From Branchiostoma floridae (lineage: Eukaryota; Chordata; Leptocardii; Amphioxiformes; Branchiostomatidae), in the NCBI RefSeq assembly GCF_000003815.2, contig NC_049993.1, positions 5,423,686 through 5,487,685 of the forward strand: a stretch of 64,000 nt of DNA. Reading direction: 5' to 3'. Positions 11,401-22,724 of this stretch are shown here, piece by piece. The number at the start of each line of letters is the position of its first letter. The first letter of the stretch is position 1. A model generated the notes under the pieces. It did not search any database, was not told where the DNA came from, and was given only the letters and a program-made list of their open reading frames with translations. The position numbers and the translations under genes were made by a program.

Positions 11401-14400
11401 ATCAGAGCAGTGGTATAAAATCAAGAGATTCATTGGATAAATCATGCCATGAAAAACTGAAAACTTGACTACTTTACCTTGTTTTTTGTGTTTAATAAGT
11501 TCACCACAGACTTTTTGCAATATTTTTTTTTTTTCCGACCGACCGCCCCAATATTTTTCTGAAAATATCCGAGAACCAAGAAATTTAATTGGTGTGGCCT
11601 AACCATATATAAATCATGCTTTTGTTCCAGCTGGTTGTGTTTGATCCACCAGACCAGATGTACGCAATCATGGACCTGGCCTTCAGGCTCATCAGTGCAG
11701 ATGGTGGGAAAACCTTCTACACCGAGTGGCTGTGAGTATCAATTTGTTTTACGGACTGAGGCAACACAATACATCAGAAATGCCAATATCTACATGTTCA
11801 GTTCAGTTCATTTCATCCTCATTGCACTAGGTGCATGAGGCTGTTCCAGACATATAGACTCTGTCCAGCAATTGGTGGCCAGCAGGTCACAGTCCTTAGG
11901 TCCAACTTATTCCTCCAGCACTTTATTTTTTTTATTTTTTTATCATTAAAAACAACAACAACAATGGTACATTTGTCAACCACTAAGACTAGTGTTTGTA
12001 CAGTCGAGTACTATTGCACATGGAGGGATAACATATACTGGTGTGTCTGGACGAATAACATGTGTAACTTAACATGCAGTACATGGGCAGTGAAACAGTC
12101 AGGAAAGACAAATACATGTAGTACATTTGTCAAAATACTGGTCATGTTCCTCCAGCACTTTATACTACCTACCTATGTAACGTTAGGTAACAATGTAATA
12201 GATGTCTCCAGAGATGTTGGCAGTTCTTCAGAATTATTCAGAATTCTGCAGAGAATTCTCGAAACCTCAGACAGAGGTTTGTCAGACTGTACATAATGAT
12301 GAAATATTTCCATTTTCATTTCTAATTTGTATTCTGCATCATGATAGCATCATCAGTATCTGATAATGTTATTTTCAAAGAGATCTTCTTATCTTTTCAA
12401 GATTTATTGTGTTTCCTGTTTATATCAGAACTTGAGTTACAAATTATGTTATCATTCTTATGTTTTTGACAGATGTCCTTTGTCTTGCTATCCGATGGTA
12501 TTGAAATAGATTATAGAAAATGTGAAGTCTGACAAATATATGAAGGCTTCTTTATTGGATGAGACAATTTAATTTTAAGTGTTCTGTTTCAGGAAAGATG
12601 AAATCATTGATGATCGTATCAAGAGCCAAGTCAGTCTCATGACCATGCCATACTACCTACGCAACATCATGGGCTTTCTACTCAGGCCGATCGTAAGTAC
12701 ACCTGCTTTGTACTTGGCATTTCTTCCTTAGTCTCTATTTCAGTAAAGTTTTTGAACTGCATGGAAAACTGATTTTAAAAAACTATGCAGAAAGATGAAT
12801 TTTTCATGTTTGAATTTTTCAGTGGCCAAGGGTTAGCAGGAACATGTCATACAGATTACTCGGGTAAGAGGTTTGTTTTATCAATTCAGATTATAAATCA
12901 TCAACTAATATCATGTAGAGCTGTTTCACATGAACTTGGTGATATGTGATCAAGGATTTTCTTTTTCATGGAAGATAGATTATAATTGTGACTATTGTAA
13001 TTAAGTTGCTACAATGTACTTTACAAACCTTATCACAAGAACACTTATACATAATAAAATCATACATACAATGTACAGATGTATTTCATTAACAGTGCGA
13101 GATTTCCCTTTATTTGTTTAGGTCAATCTACGAACTCTGGCAAAGGCTGGTAGAAAGAGAGGTATGTACATTATAATATTCATTATAAATGTTAAGGTAA
13201 GTGGATGGTCATAGATTGGTTAACTGGGTGGATGGATGGATGGATGGATGGATGGATGTCCTTCTGTGTCACCTTAAATGACAAAAGGGACATGCCTGAC
13301 ATCAATTATCACAATATATGATTCGAATTTTGGAAGACATTCATAAAAGGCTTTAGCCTGGATACCATACCCCAACCTCAAATATCTTTCGTGTTGGGGT
13401 CTGGCAGGATGCTTGTAGAAAGGTTCTCAAAGGCCCTTGATCAGAGGGAGGAGAACCTAGGATTGATGACCACTCACACCACAGGTAGCCAGCTACAACA
13501 CACCACAGTTGGTCAGCAGGCTATCACAGTAGCGAATCAGGTACTTAGTGGTCACTGTTATGGATTCAAAAAATACAGTTAGGGATCTTAAACCAATCAT
13601 GGCAGGGGTGTAATTACTTCCTGCTGATCCTGTGCTGTTCTATTGGTGGAGTTTTTTGCCCACTATAAGGGGCAAAATTGAAAAGCCGGCCTATGCCATC
13701 CTGCCAGACCCCTGCACGATACATACTGGAGATCGGGCTGGGGTTTGGATACCAGACTAAAAAGGCTTAAAAACTTACTCAAGAACTATGCCACAAAATC
13801 TTAGTTGTGCACCTTACTTCTGTGTGATCCTGGTATAGTAATGGATGTTTCCCTTCAGGAGTACATACAGAAGTTCCTGGCAGACTGGAGGGAGAAGGAA
13901 CTAGACGTGTTGCTGTGCCCGGCATTCGCCATACCCGCCTGCAAACCACAGCACGCTGGTCCCATTATCTGTATGTAATCATCATACTGATCTATGTTCA
14001 TTAATGGAATTCATGAAGTAATAGTGATTGTATCCATATAAAGTAATGGTGATTGTATTCATTGTCGTTAGTTTTGCTAATTTGGATACAAAGTGTATGA
14101 GAGAAGTAGTATGTACATCAGGGCTCTAGCCAGCTCAACATTTTTTTCTGTCAGCCAATTTCCATTGTCGCGAAGCACTTTTCCAGGAGTTAGAGAGACT
14201 GAACTGAAATCTTGAAAAACGGGTTTTAATGAGATTATCGTATGCGAAAGGGCACCGACACACATTGTCAACAATCATAACAATAGCAAAACAAACAGTG
14301 TGTGGCTTTTACGGCCGTGGACGGCGTCCCCAAGCAGCCTGTAGCTTCCACCAAGGAGCTTTTATCAGATTTTTGTCCGTCAAAGTTGACGGATTGGTTT

Positions 14401-15385
14401 TAAAATTTTTCCGTCACACGCAGCAAATTTCCGTCAATTGACGGAAAAACGGACGCTGGCTAGAGCCCTGATGTACATGTAGTCCCCTTTACAGATTTCA
14501 TTTCCGTGTTTGGAAGAGATTAATACACACCTCTATGGCCTTGTTTTTTTCAGGTTTGTAAAAGCCATGTTGACTCTAACACTCAACTGGAGAAGCATAA
14601 TTAGATAAATACATATGAAGACTAGCTACAAGAATATAGATTACTGAAAGAAGAATATTTAAGTTTTTGTTCCTTGTTGTCTGTGCAGTGGCTGCTAGCT
14701 ACACAGTACTATTCAACCTTCTCAACTTTCCTGCCGGAGTTGTTCCTGTTACCACGGTAACAGAGGAGGATGACAGGCTGCTGGATGATTGGCGTGGCTA
14801 TGGCAACGACCTGTTTGATCGGCTTTTCAAACAGGTATTCTGATGCTTTACATTCTTTTTTCCCCTTTTTATTGGATTTTTCAAAGAACAAAAAAACAAG
14901 GGAAGGTGGGCAGCCATCAAACAGTACAAATCAGAACAAAGTTCTGAAGACTTGTATACAAAGATATTGGAAAATGTTTCAATGTAACCATAACAACACC
15001 AAACATAAATTCAAAAGTAATATAAACAGAGAGGTTTGTAGTCTTTTATCCCTCATTTACAAGCACATGTTTGAAGATTTGTGTTGAAATTAAGGCATTA
15101 AAGGCAGACTGGAGGGATATCTATATGAAAGATTTATGAATAACATTACAATAGGAACAAATATTATGATAGCATTTTTACATCTAAGTTAGTGGTTATA
15201 TTGTGAACTATAGACTGTGATTTGTTTTCTTTTTATCCAGTTTGAACTATGAAGTTTGTTGTTTGTTACAGACATCCAGAGGTGCAGTGGGTCTCCCCGT
15301 GGCTGTCCAGTGTGTGGCACTGCCGTGGCAGGAGGAGAAGTGTCTCAGGCTCATGAAGGAAGTGGAGACTGTGTGTCCCGTGTGA
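5422..15385 (+). CDS. FAAH: Fatty acid amide hydrolase, 16 coding exons
   Basis: Amidase-signature serine hydrolase that degrades fatty acid amides such as anandamide at internal membranes. Coding exons: 5422-5598, 5947-6060, 6695-6751, 7586-7675, 8265-8398, 8608-8814, 9378-9415, 9608-9732, 10566-10691, 11631-11731, 12593-12692, 12823-12863, 13122-13161, 13859-13970, 14689-14834, 15272-15385. The start is in a strong context (CACCATGG). The product is about 573 residues; vertebrate FAAH has 579. Residues 6-25 form an N-terminal membrane segment followed by a basic stretch. The catalytic Ser-cisSer-Lys triad is intact: Lys140 in VSIKDN, Ser215 in SPGGSSGGEGAL and Ser239 in SDIAGSARIP, spaced as in rat Lys142/Ser217/Ser241. 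The C-terminal FPAGVVPVTTVT and GLPVAVQCVALPWQEE blocks are nearly identical to the mammalian enzyme. One problem: exon 7 and exon 8 join in frame only if a G is added at the exon 7 donor (recorded CAAGTGAGG, expected CAAG/GTGAGG). Confidence 0.93.
6764..7116. mobile_element. hAT-type MITE in FAAH intron 3
   Basis: A 353-bp element bounded by inverted termini CAGGGCTCTAGCCAGC / GCTGGCTAGAGCCCTG. It is flanked by the perfect 8-bp direct repeat GTACAATG (6756-6763 and 7117-7124). CAGGG termini with an 8-bp target duplication are typical of the hAT superfamily. No transposase is present, so it is non-autonomous. It inserted only a few bases after the exon 3 splice donor. A sibling in opposite orientation lies at 14119-14470. 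The open frames inside both are element sequence, not genes. Confidence 0.85.
7689..8046. mobile_element. TTAA-flanked MITE in FAAH intron 4
   Basis: A 358-bp element with termini AGGCAACCTAAGCA and TGCTTAGGTTGCCT in inverted orientation. TTAA lies on both sides (7685-7688, 8047-8050). Subterminal sequences also pair as an inverted repeat (for example GAATAAGGCA against TGCCTTATTC). TTAA duplications are characteristic of piggyBac-like and Kolobok-like transposons. There is no coding capacity. Confidence 0.75.
8821..8920. mobile_element. Hairpin MITE (TAGCCTGG type) at the FAAH exon 6 donor
   Basis: A 100-bp near-palindrome starting TAGCCTGGTATCCAGCC and ending GGCTGGATACTAGGCTA. The flanks form a 9-bp target duplication with one mismatch: CAGGTGGGC (8812-8820) and AAGGTGGGC (8921-8929). 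The left copy spans the exon 6/intron 6 boundary. Relatives with the same termini lie at 39721 and 60612. Confidence 0.8.
9824..10257. mobile_element. hAT-type MITE in FAAH intron 8
   Basis: A 434-bp element with termini TAGGGCTGGGTATCGGTAC and GTACCGGTACCCACCCCTA. It is flanked by a perfect 8-bp duplication GTTTAGAG (9816-9823 and 10258-10265). Subterminal repeats of GGACCTGGACCTG type are present. Termini and target duplication length fit the hAT superfamily. There is no transposase. A decayed relative is at about 33257-33305. Confidence 0.85.
10512..10545. repeat. Short hairpin of the CAAGGAGGTTAAA type
   Basis: TCAAGGGGGTTAAA, a six-base loop, then TTTAACCTCCTTGA, lying just upstream of FAAH exon 9. 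A closely similar hairpin with perfect 17-base arms is at 58710-58748, so this is a dispersed hairpin family. Confidence 0.6.
11212..11601. mobile_element. MITE with AGGCCACACC termini in FAAH intron 9
   Basis: Inverted termini TAAGGCCACACCAATTTAAT and AAATTTAATTGGTGTGGCCT, with further subterminal pairing (GGTTCTC near the left end, GAGAACC near the right). About 390 bp with no coding capacity. The target duplication is not clear, so I do not assign a superfamily. Confidence 0.65.
13228..13259. repeat. (GGAT)n microsatellite in FAAH intron 13
   Basis: Seven or so uninterrupted GGAT units. The unit B counterpart at about 24230-24256 is slightly shorter. Confidence 0.85.
13354..13759. mobile_element. 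MITE with TAGCCTGG/CCAGACTA termini, unit A
   Basis: A 406-bp element beginning TAGCCTGGATACCATACC and ending GGTTTGGATACCAGACTA. It is flanked by a perfect 9-bp duplication AAAAGGCTT (13345-13353 and 13760-13768). The orthologous copy in unit B is at 24335-24740, so the insertion predates the segmental duplication. The 63-codon open frame inside it has no gene-like context. Confidence 0.8.
14119..14470. mobile_element. hAT-type MITE in FAAH intron 14, unit A only
   Basis: A 352-bp sibling of the element at 6764, in reverse orientation, with CAGGGCTCTAGCCAGC-type termini. The 8-bp target duplication is ATGTACAT (14111-14118 and 14471-14478). Unit B has the intact empty site, with a single ATGTACAT at 25093-25100, so this copy inserted after the duplication. 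Confidence 0.9.
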
Positions 15386-17368
15386 ACTGCCTTTACTGTA
15401 GAACGTGAGATGACATGTGTTAGGTGCAGTACCGTGTCTGTCCAGTGTGTGGTGCTGTCGTGGCAGGAGGAGTGCCTCAGACCTATGAAGGAAGTGGAGA
15501 CTCTGTGTGGCCTGTCATGACTTCAGAATTATCTAGCTAGCTCCAGATCTACATATTGGTTTTATAGCTTTAAATGATTTCAGTAATGAATAGACTTGAG
15601 TCAGCAAACTTATTAGACCATAATAGTTTTCAAAAAGGAGATTTTTGGCACCAAAATTAAAGTTGAATCAGTTATATAGCTTAGTGATATAGTTAAGTCA
15701 TTGACTTAGTTAGGTTAAGTTAAAGAAACAATAATATGTCTATTGGCCTATTAGGACTTAAAATGATGAAAACTGTATGTCTCTTATGATGATGATGATG
15801 ATGATGATGATGATGTTATATATTTTGTCTGATTTTAATAGTGTGTCACAGTAGCTGCAGTAGAAGCTATGAACTGAAAAGACATTTGTAAATGATATGT
15901 TTCAATTACACTGTATAAAAGTATTGGGATTTATTGTATGGCAAAGAATTCTGAAGTAACTGTTGCAATGAATCAAATTAGATGTTATAATTTTAAAAAG
16001 GTATAGTTGGGCTATAGGTATTAATATTGATATATGTAAATTACTTTGTCGGTATATTAAAGGTATAATTGGGAATTGTTTTACTTTCTGTAGTTCAGAC
16101 TAGTTAATAGCATGAAGGTAACAAATGGAAGTGAGCCGAATTGTTGAGAGGACGGTTATAGGCCTGCAGCTTTTCGGTGATGGATGGTAACTATGTTTGT
16201 TATAAGTCCGTGTATTGATTCTAAGCAAAACTTCAAAACTGTAAAGCCGTAATGCTGTTCACAACATCTACCAGAGATTGCAATTTTAAGTAACTTCAAG
16301 ATTGATATTATCCAGGGTATATAGGAAGACTGTTGAAGTTTAAGTCTTCTTTCTATCAAAGTTAACATTCATGCAGTATTCCCAACGTCTTTCGGCTGAA
16401 CAAAAACAACTCATTGGCAAACCCCTTGGAACCTGATCTCTGCGTGTCAAGAGCGCCGTTTAGCGAATTAGAAATAAAACGACATAACGATAATATCGCG
16501 AATACGATTATACATTGATTATCTAAAAGCGCCCCCTAGCAGTCCGTGAAATAAATGCTGCACGACCGCCACGAAAAGTAGCCCCGACGGCCGATTGGAG
16601 CACTTTCGAGTCAAAAAGAAATTCACAAACAAACCAAAATAACTGACGATAAAAGCTCTGCAGAAGCGATCCAAGGACCAAACATTGCCGATATAGGGCT
16701 AGTTTATCACACGATAAACGATAAAACCTCTATTATTGTTCTTTCATCAGGAGGAAGGTTGAAAGGGAGGAGAGAGCGTCAAGTTGTTTTCAAGCATACC
16801 TGTCCTTGGTGCTAAACGCCATCCAAAACCACGCAATAGCGGCCTCTAGCGACTCAGATCAAAAGTGAAGGCTGGATTAAGGTTGCAGTTGACCATGGAG
16901 CTCCATGGCTCGACCGTATGTCATTGTTAGTAAACAGCCAGGAATGTACAGTGTATACAGTAAGTCAGGTAGACGGAAGGTCAGAGGTAGCGTGTGCCTG
17001 AAAACGTGCCCCGTCCGGGGCGACTTTCTTGGAAGTCGTGGCGTTTGGAACCGTCGCACGACGGGCACAACAGCCTCTTCTCTTTCCTTTCTCAATATAT
17101 CAGTCGTAAATGCGGATTTCAACTACGTTAACACGGAAACAATGTTATCAACTCGAGTCAAGTAAAAGGCCAAAGTTGTCATAGCAAATCATATAAATTC
17201 TCGAAGCAGATGTTGGGGTGAAATCTCGTAATGTGACGAACGGACTTCTCTGACAGTCCCTTACCCAATTTAAGTAGATGAACGGTTGAGTGAAAGGCCA
17301 AATGTAAAATGGTGACATCTACATATATCCTTATTCTACTTATTTCGTACAAGACATAATATATACAT
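15386..17368. other. FAAH 3' flank, unit A, no gene seen
   Basis: AT-rich 3' UTR and intergenic sequence, apart from the exon 16-like repeat. It includes an (ATG)n microsatellite at about 15785-15816. An 86-codon open frame at 16905-17165 is kept in unit B but shows no coding signature beyond the general similarity of the two units. The counterpart is about 26351-28180. Confidence 0.5.
15435..15520 (+). repeat. Decayed partial copy of FAAH exon 16 in the 3' UTR, unit A
   Basis: Starting about 50 bases after the stop codon, the sequence repeats the exon 16 text (GTCCAGTGTGTGG...GAAGGAAGTGGAGACT) with substitutions and small deletions. Unit B carries two such downstream copies (about 26125-26213 and 26257-26350). 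Confidence 0.8.
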
Positions 17369-19394
17369 GGATGTAGGCGGCGCTTCAACAGGCGGACATG
17401 GTGTCACAGGGGCTCCTCGCGGGATGCCTAAAATTTGCCCTTCTTATGTCAACTAGTGTCTTAATGATCATTATAGATGTGTGTAAGGATGTCTGGACCT
17501 ATTTAGGAAAGATTTCATAATCTTTGAGCATTAGGTCTTGTTCTCTTCACACTTTACAAGTCGGGACTACATACCCTATGAGAGCCCAAGCTGCAGTACC
17601 GCTCCTGGCCGCGTCCTGAAAAGTGGCTTGAACGACCGTCAAATTGCCAAAAATCCGGCTTTTCGGGAATGGGGAAATCATGAAAGGCTCAAAAAGGGGT
17701 TTGAATTTTTGATAGACATTCTTGTAAAACAGTACAAACTAGGCCCAGGAACAAAGATAACTGGGCTAGTCTCTGTTTGTGTATCAAGAAGTTTTGATCT
17801 TTGACCTTTGTGCTCTTTTTCAGTTGTTCAAATCGAAGTTGGAATATCCAGAGGGTGTGATATATTAAAGCAAGTAAGAGAGGCCTTCTGTACTGCTGAA
17901 TTCGCAATGATGAAGGCAGAATGACTTATAAATGATATGAAAATGCAAACGTACATGAATAGGAATGTTTGCCAAAACAGAAGTACATGCAACATGACAA
18001 CACAACATCTATACATCTCTTTGACAAGCGTTGACTGTATGTAGCTGATTGCAGTAGGATTTTAAAGCAAAATGAGTAATAAGGATAATAATGTTATATT
18101 ATGAGATGGAAACGTCACCCAGTCTGATGAAAAGTGAATACAGTTTTTTATCATTATCATCATTTATCAATTTGATATGTATATTGTTTTCGAACAGTCA
18201 TATGAACCCCACCTTTGCTCTTGGTTTATTAAACAGCATGAACAATAGAAATTCGACATTGCAATAACAACAACAGCCAAGGACGTTATTTGAAGTCCTT
18301 GCAACAGTCAATCAATGGTACAAAGATACACCGACACGTTATGACACCAACGTGTCATACACAGATATACATCTACCGTTATTTGATGACAGATAGCATA
18401 ATGATATACTAGTAATACAAACAGAAACTAAAAATCATATGGATAACTCATGATAATGATAACACTGTATTAATCAGATAAAGTTACCAGGTACATGTCA
18501 TTTTTTTTTTTTTGCGTTCCTCATTCTGTTCTCCTGTTTCGGTAAAAACTCTCCTAAACGTTTGTATTTTCAAATCTCCTATTCCGCCTTCATTGTTACA
18601 AGTTCAGTATACCGTAACATAGCGCAGAAGACCATTCAGACTTAATTCTACATAGTAATACGCAGCGAATCCGTTCTAAATTCAACGTTCCTTCATCAGG
18701 AGGTAAGTTGTAATGTAGCACCAAGTCTTGTTCTTTCAGCCCAGGGCCCATGAAACGGCTCCCCGGTGCTCAATGTTATGTTGCATTCACAAGAAATCAA
18801 CACAGCTTACAACATTCTAAAATAAAAGTTGGATCTATTGATAAAAACAGAAACATTGTTGCATTTGTTGAACATCAACGATGTCTTTTAGATGTTTCCC
18901 AAAATAGAATTGAAATTTGGCTGTGGTAACCCATTAGACAATTTACAGGACATGATCTCGATCACGTCATTTCTGATCTAATATCTAGTGGTTTTGTTGT
19001 TGAATTGCCAACATATGGTCATCTTTCATCTCAGACAACGTCAAATAAGCCACAAAAATTCAAAACCCCTTGCGAGCCTTTCTCCATTTCTCCATTCATG
19101 AAACGAGGGAAATTTGGCAATTTGGTGGTCGTTTAAGCCACTTTTCAGGACGCGGCCGGGAGCGGTACTGCAGCTTGGGCTCTCATAGGGTTTGCAGTCT
19201 CAACTTGTAACATGCTGAAACATACTAGATATTGGTTTAATTCTGGTGAAAATTTTCCCAAATAGGTCCAGACACCTTTACACACACCTAGAATGACACT
19301 CAAGACGCCAGTTGACGTAAAAATGATAGTTTTGGGCGCCGAGCGAAAACTTCATGTCACACCATGTCCGCCTGTCGAAGCGCCGCCTACATTC
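17369..19394. repeat. Long inverted repeat (foldback), unit A
   Basis: The left arm (about 17369-17710) and right arm (about 19055-19394) are reverse complements with scattered mismatches. Landmarks are GTAGGCGGCGCTTC against GAAGCGCCGCCTAC, and CTATGAGAGCCCAAGCTGCA against its complement near 19170. The spacer is about 1.3 kb. I see no transposase or clear target duplication. The structure may be an old foldback transposon or an inverted duplication. It is present at the same place in unit B. Confidence 0.75.
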
Positions 19395-20113
19395 TTGTGT
19401 ACATCGCATATTGTGCGTATTGAATATGTTAATACAGTAATAGGTGGACATCATCAGTTTTCCTTTAGCAACTTTGGCCGTTTACTCAACTGTTCACCTG
19501 CTTCAATGGGGATATAAAACCCGGCTGTAAATCAGAAAACATTACGATCTTTTGTCCCAACATCTCCTTGGAGACCTTTGTCGATTTTCTATAGCTATGA
19601 CATCTGTGTCCCTTTACTGTGCTTTTCACTTGGTCATGTGCATATCCACAATGCCCTTTTTTCTGTCGAGAGGGCTACATACGCCTTACGTAGAAGGAAG
19701 GGGGGTGGGGTGGATTGGGAAAGGCTATTCTAGTATTTAAGCCGTGAGGTCTGTCCTGACGTCCAACCACAGAGTGACTGGGAGTGGCTTTATACATTTG
19801 TATACGTCTATGAAGTAACTGAGCCGATTACTAGCCATTGACGTTGGACACTGAGGAAAATAGTAGTTCTATAGTAGTACAGTAGCATACTATCATGACG
19901 ATAAATCTACGCTACAAGATTGAATGGTCTTTAAAGCACCTTTTCCCCATCTGGCTAGCAACATCTTGTGACAATGACAAAACGAGGGCGAGGCCTTGAA
20001 TGTAGTGAGGTAATTTTTGGGTTTCTTGTTATTAGATGTATTTTATTGCAATTTTAGTGGATTTCGTCATAAATTTCTCATGTTGTTCTTCATGATGTCG
20101 CTAGATGACGCCT

Positions 20114-21885
20114 TTACGCTATGATGCCGTCGCAAGGGTAGTCGTTGCACTGGGCCCAGTAGTCCTGGCAATGGCACAACACACAGTTGTCCGGACTCAG
20201 CTCTATAATGGCTGACTCGCCTGCAGCCAGTATGCCGTGGCCATATAGTATGTCCATTGGTCTGAAGCATTCTACAACAAAACGGAAAACATAATGATGT
20301 GATCAATTAGTTAATCAATCAATCAAAACTTTATTGTACATTTACATACATGTGTCGTGTAAAGAGTAACGTTTGTCATGAGAGCTGTTAGAGCTGTTAG
20401 CTTGCAAACCTAAATGACTGTTACTCTATGTATGTTCAACACACATAACCTGAGTATCTTTTAAAGACTATTATGTATGTGATTTTTCAATTCTATGGAT
20501 TTTATATAAACCTTGGTCAGTAATGTTTATCTATTCTGTAAACAAAATCAAGGCTATTCAGATTCAGTGTTGTCTACATTGAGGAACATGTGCTGATATG
20601 TTGATCTTTAATAAGAGATTGAAGTAAGAGTTTCCTGTAAGAGACTCTAGCTTCCTTTAAGAGACTCTTAAATTAACGAAAACGATCAAAACGAACGGAA
20701 TCGAATCATGCAGCAGCTCCCACTCGTATGCATTTTGTACCATGTATGTGTCAAATACGTGTATAGACTTATTAGGACTTTAAATGTTGTAAACTGTAAC
20801 TCTGTTATTTGTCTGACCCTTACCATTTCTTTCATGATAAAAAGCGGCGTGTGAACCGATTGGAGCTTTCATGAATAAAGTCCCAACAAGCAAACAAAGA
20901 CAACTGCTGCACACGCGCACATACCTCTGGGTGGACAGGGCTCGCATTGCTTCCCCGTCGCCAGACAGATGCAGTCCTGACAGAACCCCTCGAACTGCTC
21001 ATGCCATGTTTCTCCCAACCCGTGCTGCGTAGGCCAGGACATCTGGCTCTCACAACCCTGTACATACATACATATTTAGAAACTTTTAATCTCTGATAGT
21101 ATTGACAGGTTGGTGAATGTGTGTTGGAACTTGAGAAAATCACTCAACATACGCAAAAGTTTACACCACCTCTCGCTGGCTGGGGTTAATGACCCCCTCC
21201 TAGGTGGTGGCAACTGGCTGGTCGCTAGGAGCGCAATTTTAGTCAGACTAACGTATAAGTTAACCATCATAACTACATTAAGCGACAATCTACAGCAAGA
21301 CAACAAGGTTCGTTTTTTTGTTGTTAACATGGTAAAGAGAACTCACAGTTTGGAAAAAAAACATCTCTGCGTTGTTGACACTTTTCCGAACTGCAGTATA
21401 GAACTGTGAATTATTTCTAATAGTTTACAACAATTGGATAAGGATCCGAACCTATTACAAATGTAGTAAAAGCCCCGGGCGGTGACTAGGAACGGACTCT
21501 ACACATACGTCTGTGTTCAGTTGAGTTTGTACTTGCATTTGTCAGTTTATCTGATCTTATGTTATCTATACGTCACAAACCACTGATACGTTTCCATATG
21601 TTCATAAAACTCGACTTCTAAAAATTCTCAATTACAGCACAAAGTTCATGCAGAATCTACGCTCTAAAGATAGAAAAGGCAGTATATCCGTACACAATCC
21701 TCTACTTTCATAACTGGCATTCCCCATCTTTTTTTAATTATTATTATTTCCAAGCAAGAGAAGTCAGAATTACTCACCGGGACGAAGTACGTAGTGGTTG
21801 GCCGGAAGGTTGTTGTTGGCCGGGTTGCTATGGTGGCAGCAGAGGCAACCGTCACCACAACAAGCAGTACTATTAGCTGGAACAT
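20114..21885 (-). CDS. Secreted 12-cysteine protein, tandem copy A
   Basis: Three coding exons on the minus strand: 21885-21778, 21057-20925 and 20271-20114, with consensus GT/AG ends. The product is 132 residues. Exon 1 encodes a signal peptide (MFQLIVLLVVVTVASA) and a Thr/Pro-rich linker. Exon 2 encodes the first module with cysteines at 38, 62, 65, 67, 74 and 77. Exon 3 encodes the second with cysteines at 82, 110, 113, 115, 122 and 127. Both modules share CxxCxC-x6-C, so the protein looks like two repeats of one disulfide module, loosely like half of a von Willebrand type C domain. A polyadenylation signal (AATAAA, 20047-20042) lies 67 bases after the stop. Function is unknown; the protein is probably extracellular. 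Copies B and C are intact paralogues. Confidence 0.82.
20312..20352 (-). repeat. Tail of a retroposed element in intron 2 of copy A
   Basis: On the minus strand the sequence reads TGTACAATAAAGTTTTGATT followed by GATT repeats, a typical 3' end of a LINE or SINE. The same tail lies in copy B (about 30599-30650) and copy C (about 34220-34270). Confidence 0.5.
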
Positions 21886-22369
21886 CCTGACAAAGTCACG
21901 TTTTATATTCTTCTTGATATTTTCTTTGTAAGCTTCTTTGTCGTGTGAACCTTCCTAGACTTTATGTTTTATTTTGAGTATGAAATTTGAAGGGTCAAAA
22001 TAGGGTTTATCAATAGCATTTATGTTCCTTTACGACTTACAAATACCAAGCTGTTTCCTATAGCTATGATCAACATTGAATTATCATGTCCTAGTGATAT
22101 TTCTAAACGGCTTTTGAGTTATCAGAAATGTATAATTGTAATTATATCGTTGAGAGTTGTGAATTCAATTTATGGTACATTTTCATTGATCACTCAGCAT
22201 AGGCTTTAAAGCATGTCAAGTTTAAAACGCAACGACAGTGACAAAACTAAAAACGCGATGAAATACGACAAATCCCCCAATACGCCCTCATAGTCACCTG
22301 CTGCTTTCCCACGTTAGAGTTGAAAGCTTTAGGAAGTACGTCATTTAAGATCACTGATTAGGACAGTTT

Positions 22370-22409
22370 ACTTACTTGTTACTCTTTAGCCTGGTCAGTG
22401 AATTTTATA
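22370..22409 (-). promoter_or_regulatory. Conserved TATA-like box and leader splice donor upstream of the cysteine-rich gene
   Basis: On the minus strand TATAAAA (22409-22403) is followed 34 bases later by AACAA/GTAAGT (donor at 22375). The coding ATG is directly preceded by a CAG acceptor (CAG/GATG), so a short untranslated leader exon could be spliced to exon 1. The same arrangement occurs in copy B (33088-33049). In copy C the donor remains (36558-36553) but the TATA-like box has decayed. The TATA-to-donor distance would leave only a very short leader exon, so the assignment is weak. Confidence 0.3.
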
Positions 22410-22626
22410 CGAACTAGAGGGCAACATTTTCGAGAAAACGCTGGATATTTCCCTCTCACTCTAAGAAACCAATACAATGTGAAATTATCTAGTGTCTTTT
22501 AAAATAAATCTAAAGTCAAAGTATCTCAGTATCAGATAATGTTATTTTCAAAGAGATCTTCTTTATCTTTTCAAGATTTATTGTGTTTCCTGTTTATATC
22601 AGAACTTGAGTTACAAATTATGTTAT

Positions 22627-22724
22627 GTTATTTATTTATTTATTTATTTGGATTCTCCGCACTGGAGGGTATGGCGGAACAGGTGTCAAAAGGCACCTTT
22701 TCGAAGCCGCCATACCTTTTTTAC
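22627..22724 (-). mobile_element. SINE-like insert, unit B only
   Basis: About 98 extra bases relative to unit A. On the minus strand the insert ends in an AAATAAATAAAT tail, and GTTAT lies on both sides (22622-22626, 22725-22729). Unit A has the uninterrupted sequence TTATGTTATCATTC. It carries an internal hairpin (GGTATGGCGG and CCGCCATACC). Features fit a short retroposed element. Confidence 0.65.

Larger units (their letters stand above)
12353..22520. repeat. Segmental duplication unit A
   Basis: The unit begins inside FAAH intron 10 (TCAGTATCTGATAATG) and runs through FAAH exons 11-16, the 3' flank, a long inverted repeat and the minus-strand cysteine-rich gene. It ends near TCTAAAGTCAAAG. 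The same order recurs at 22526-33200. Identity is high in exons, introns and intergenic sequence alike, so this is a DNA-level tandem duplication, not a retrocopy. Confidence 0.88.

Noticed and set aside
11835-12296. 153-codon plus-strand open frame
   Set aside because: It lies wholly inside FAAH intron 10 between two well-supported exons, has low-complexity and Cys/Thr-rich random composition, and no recognisable domain.
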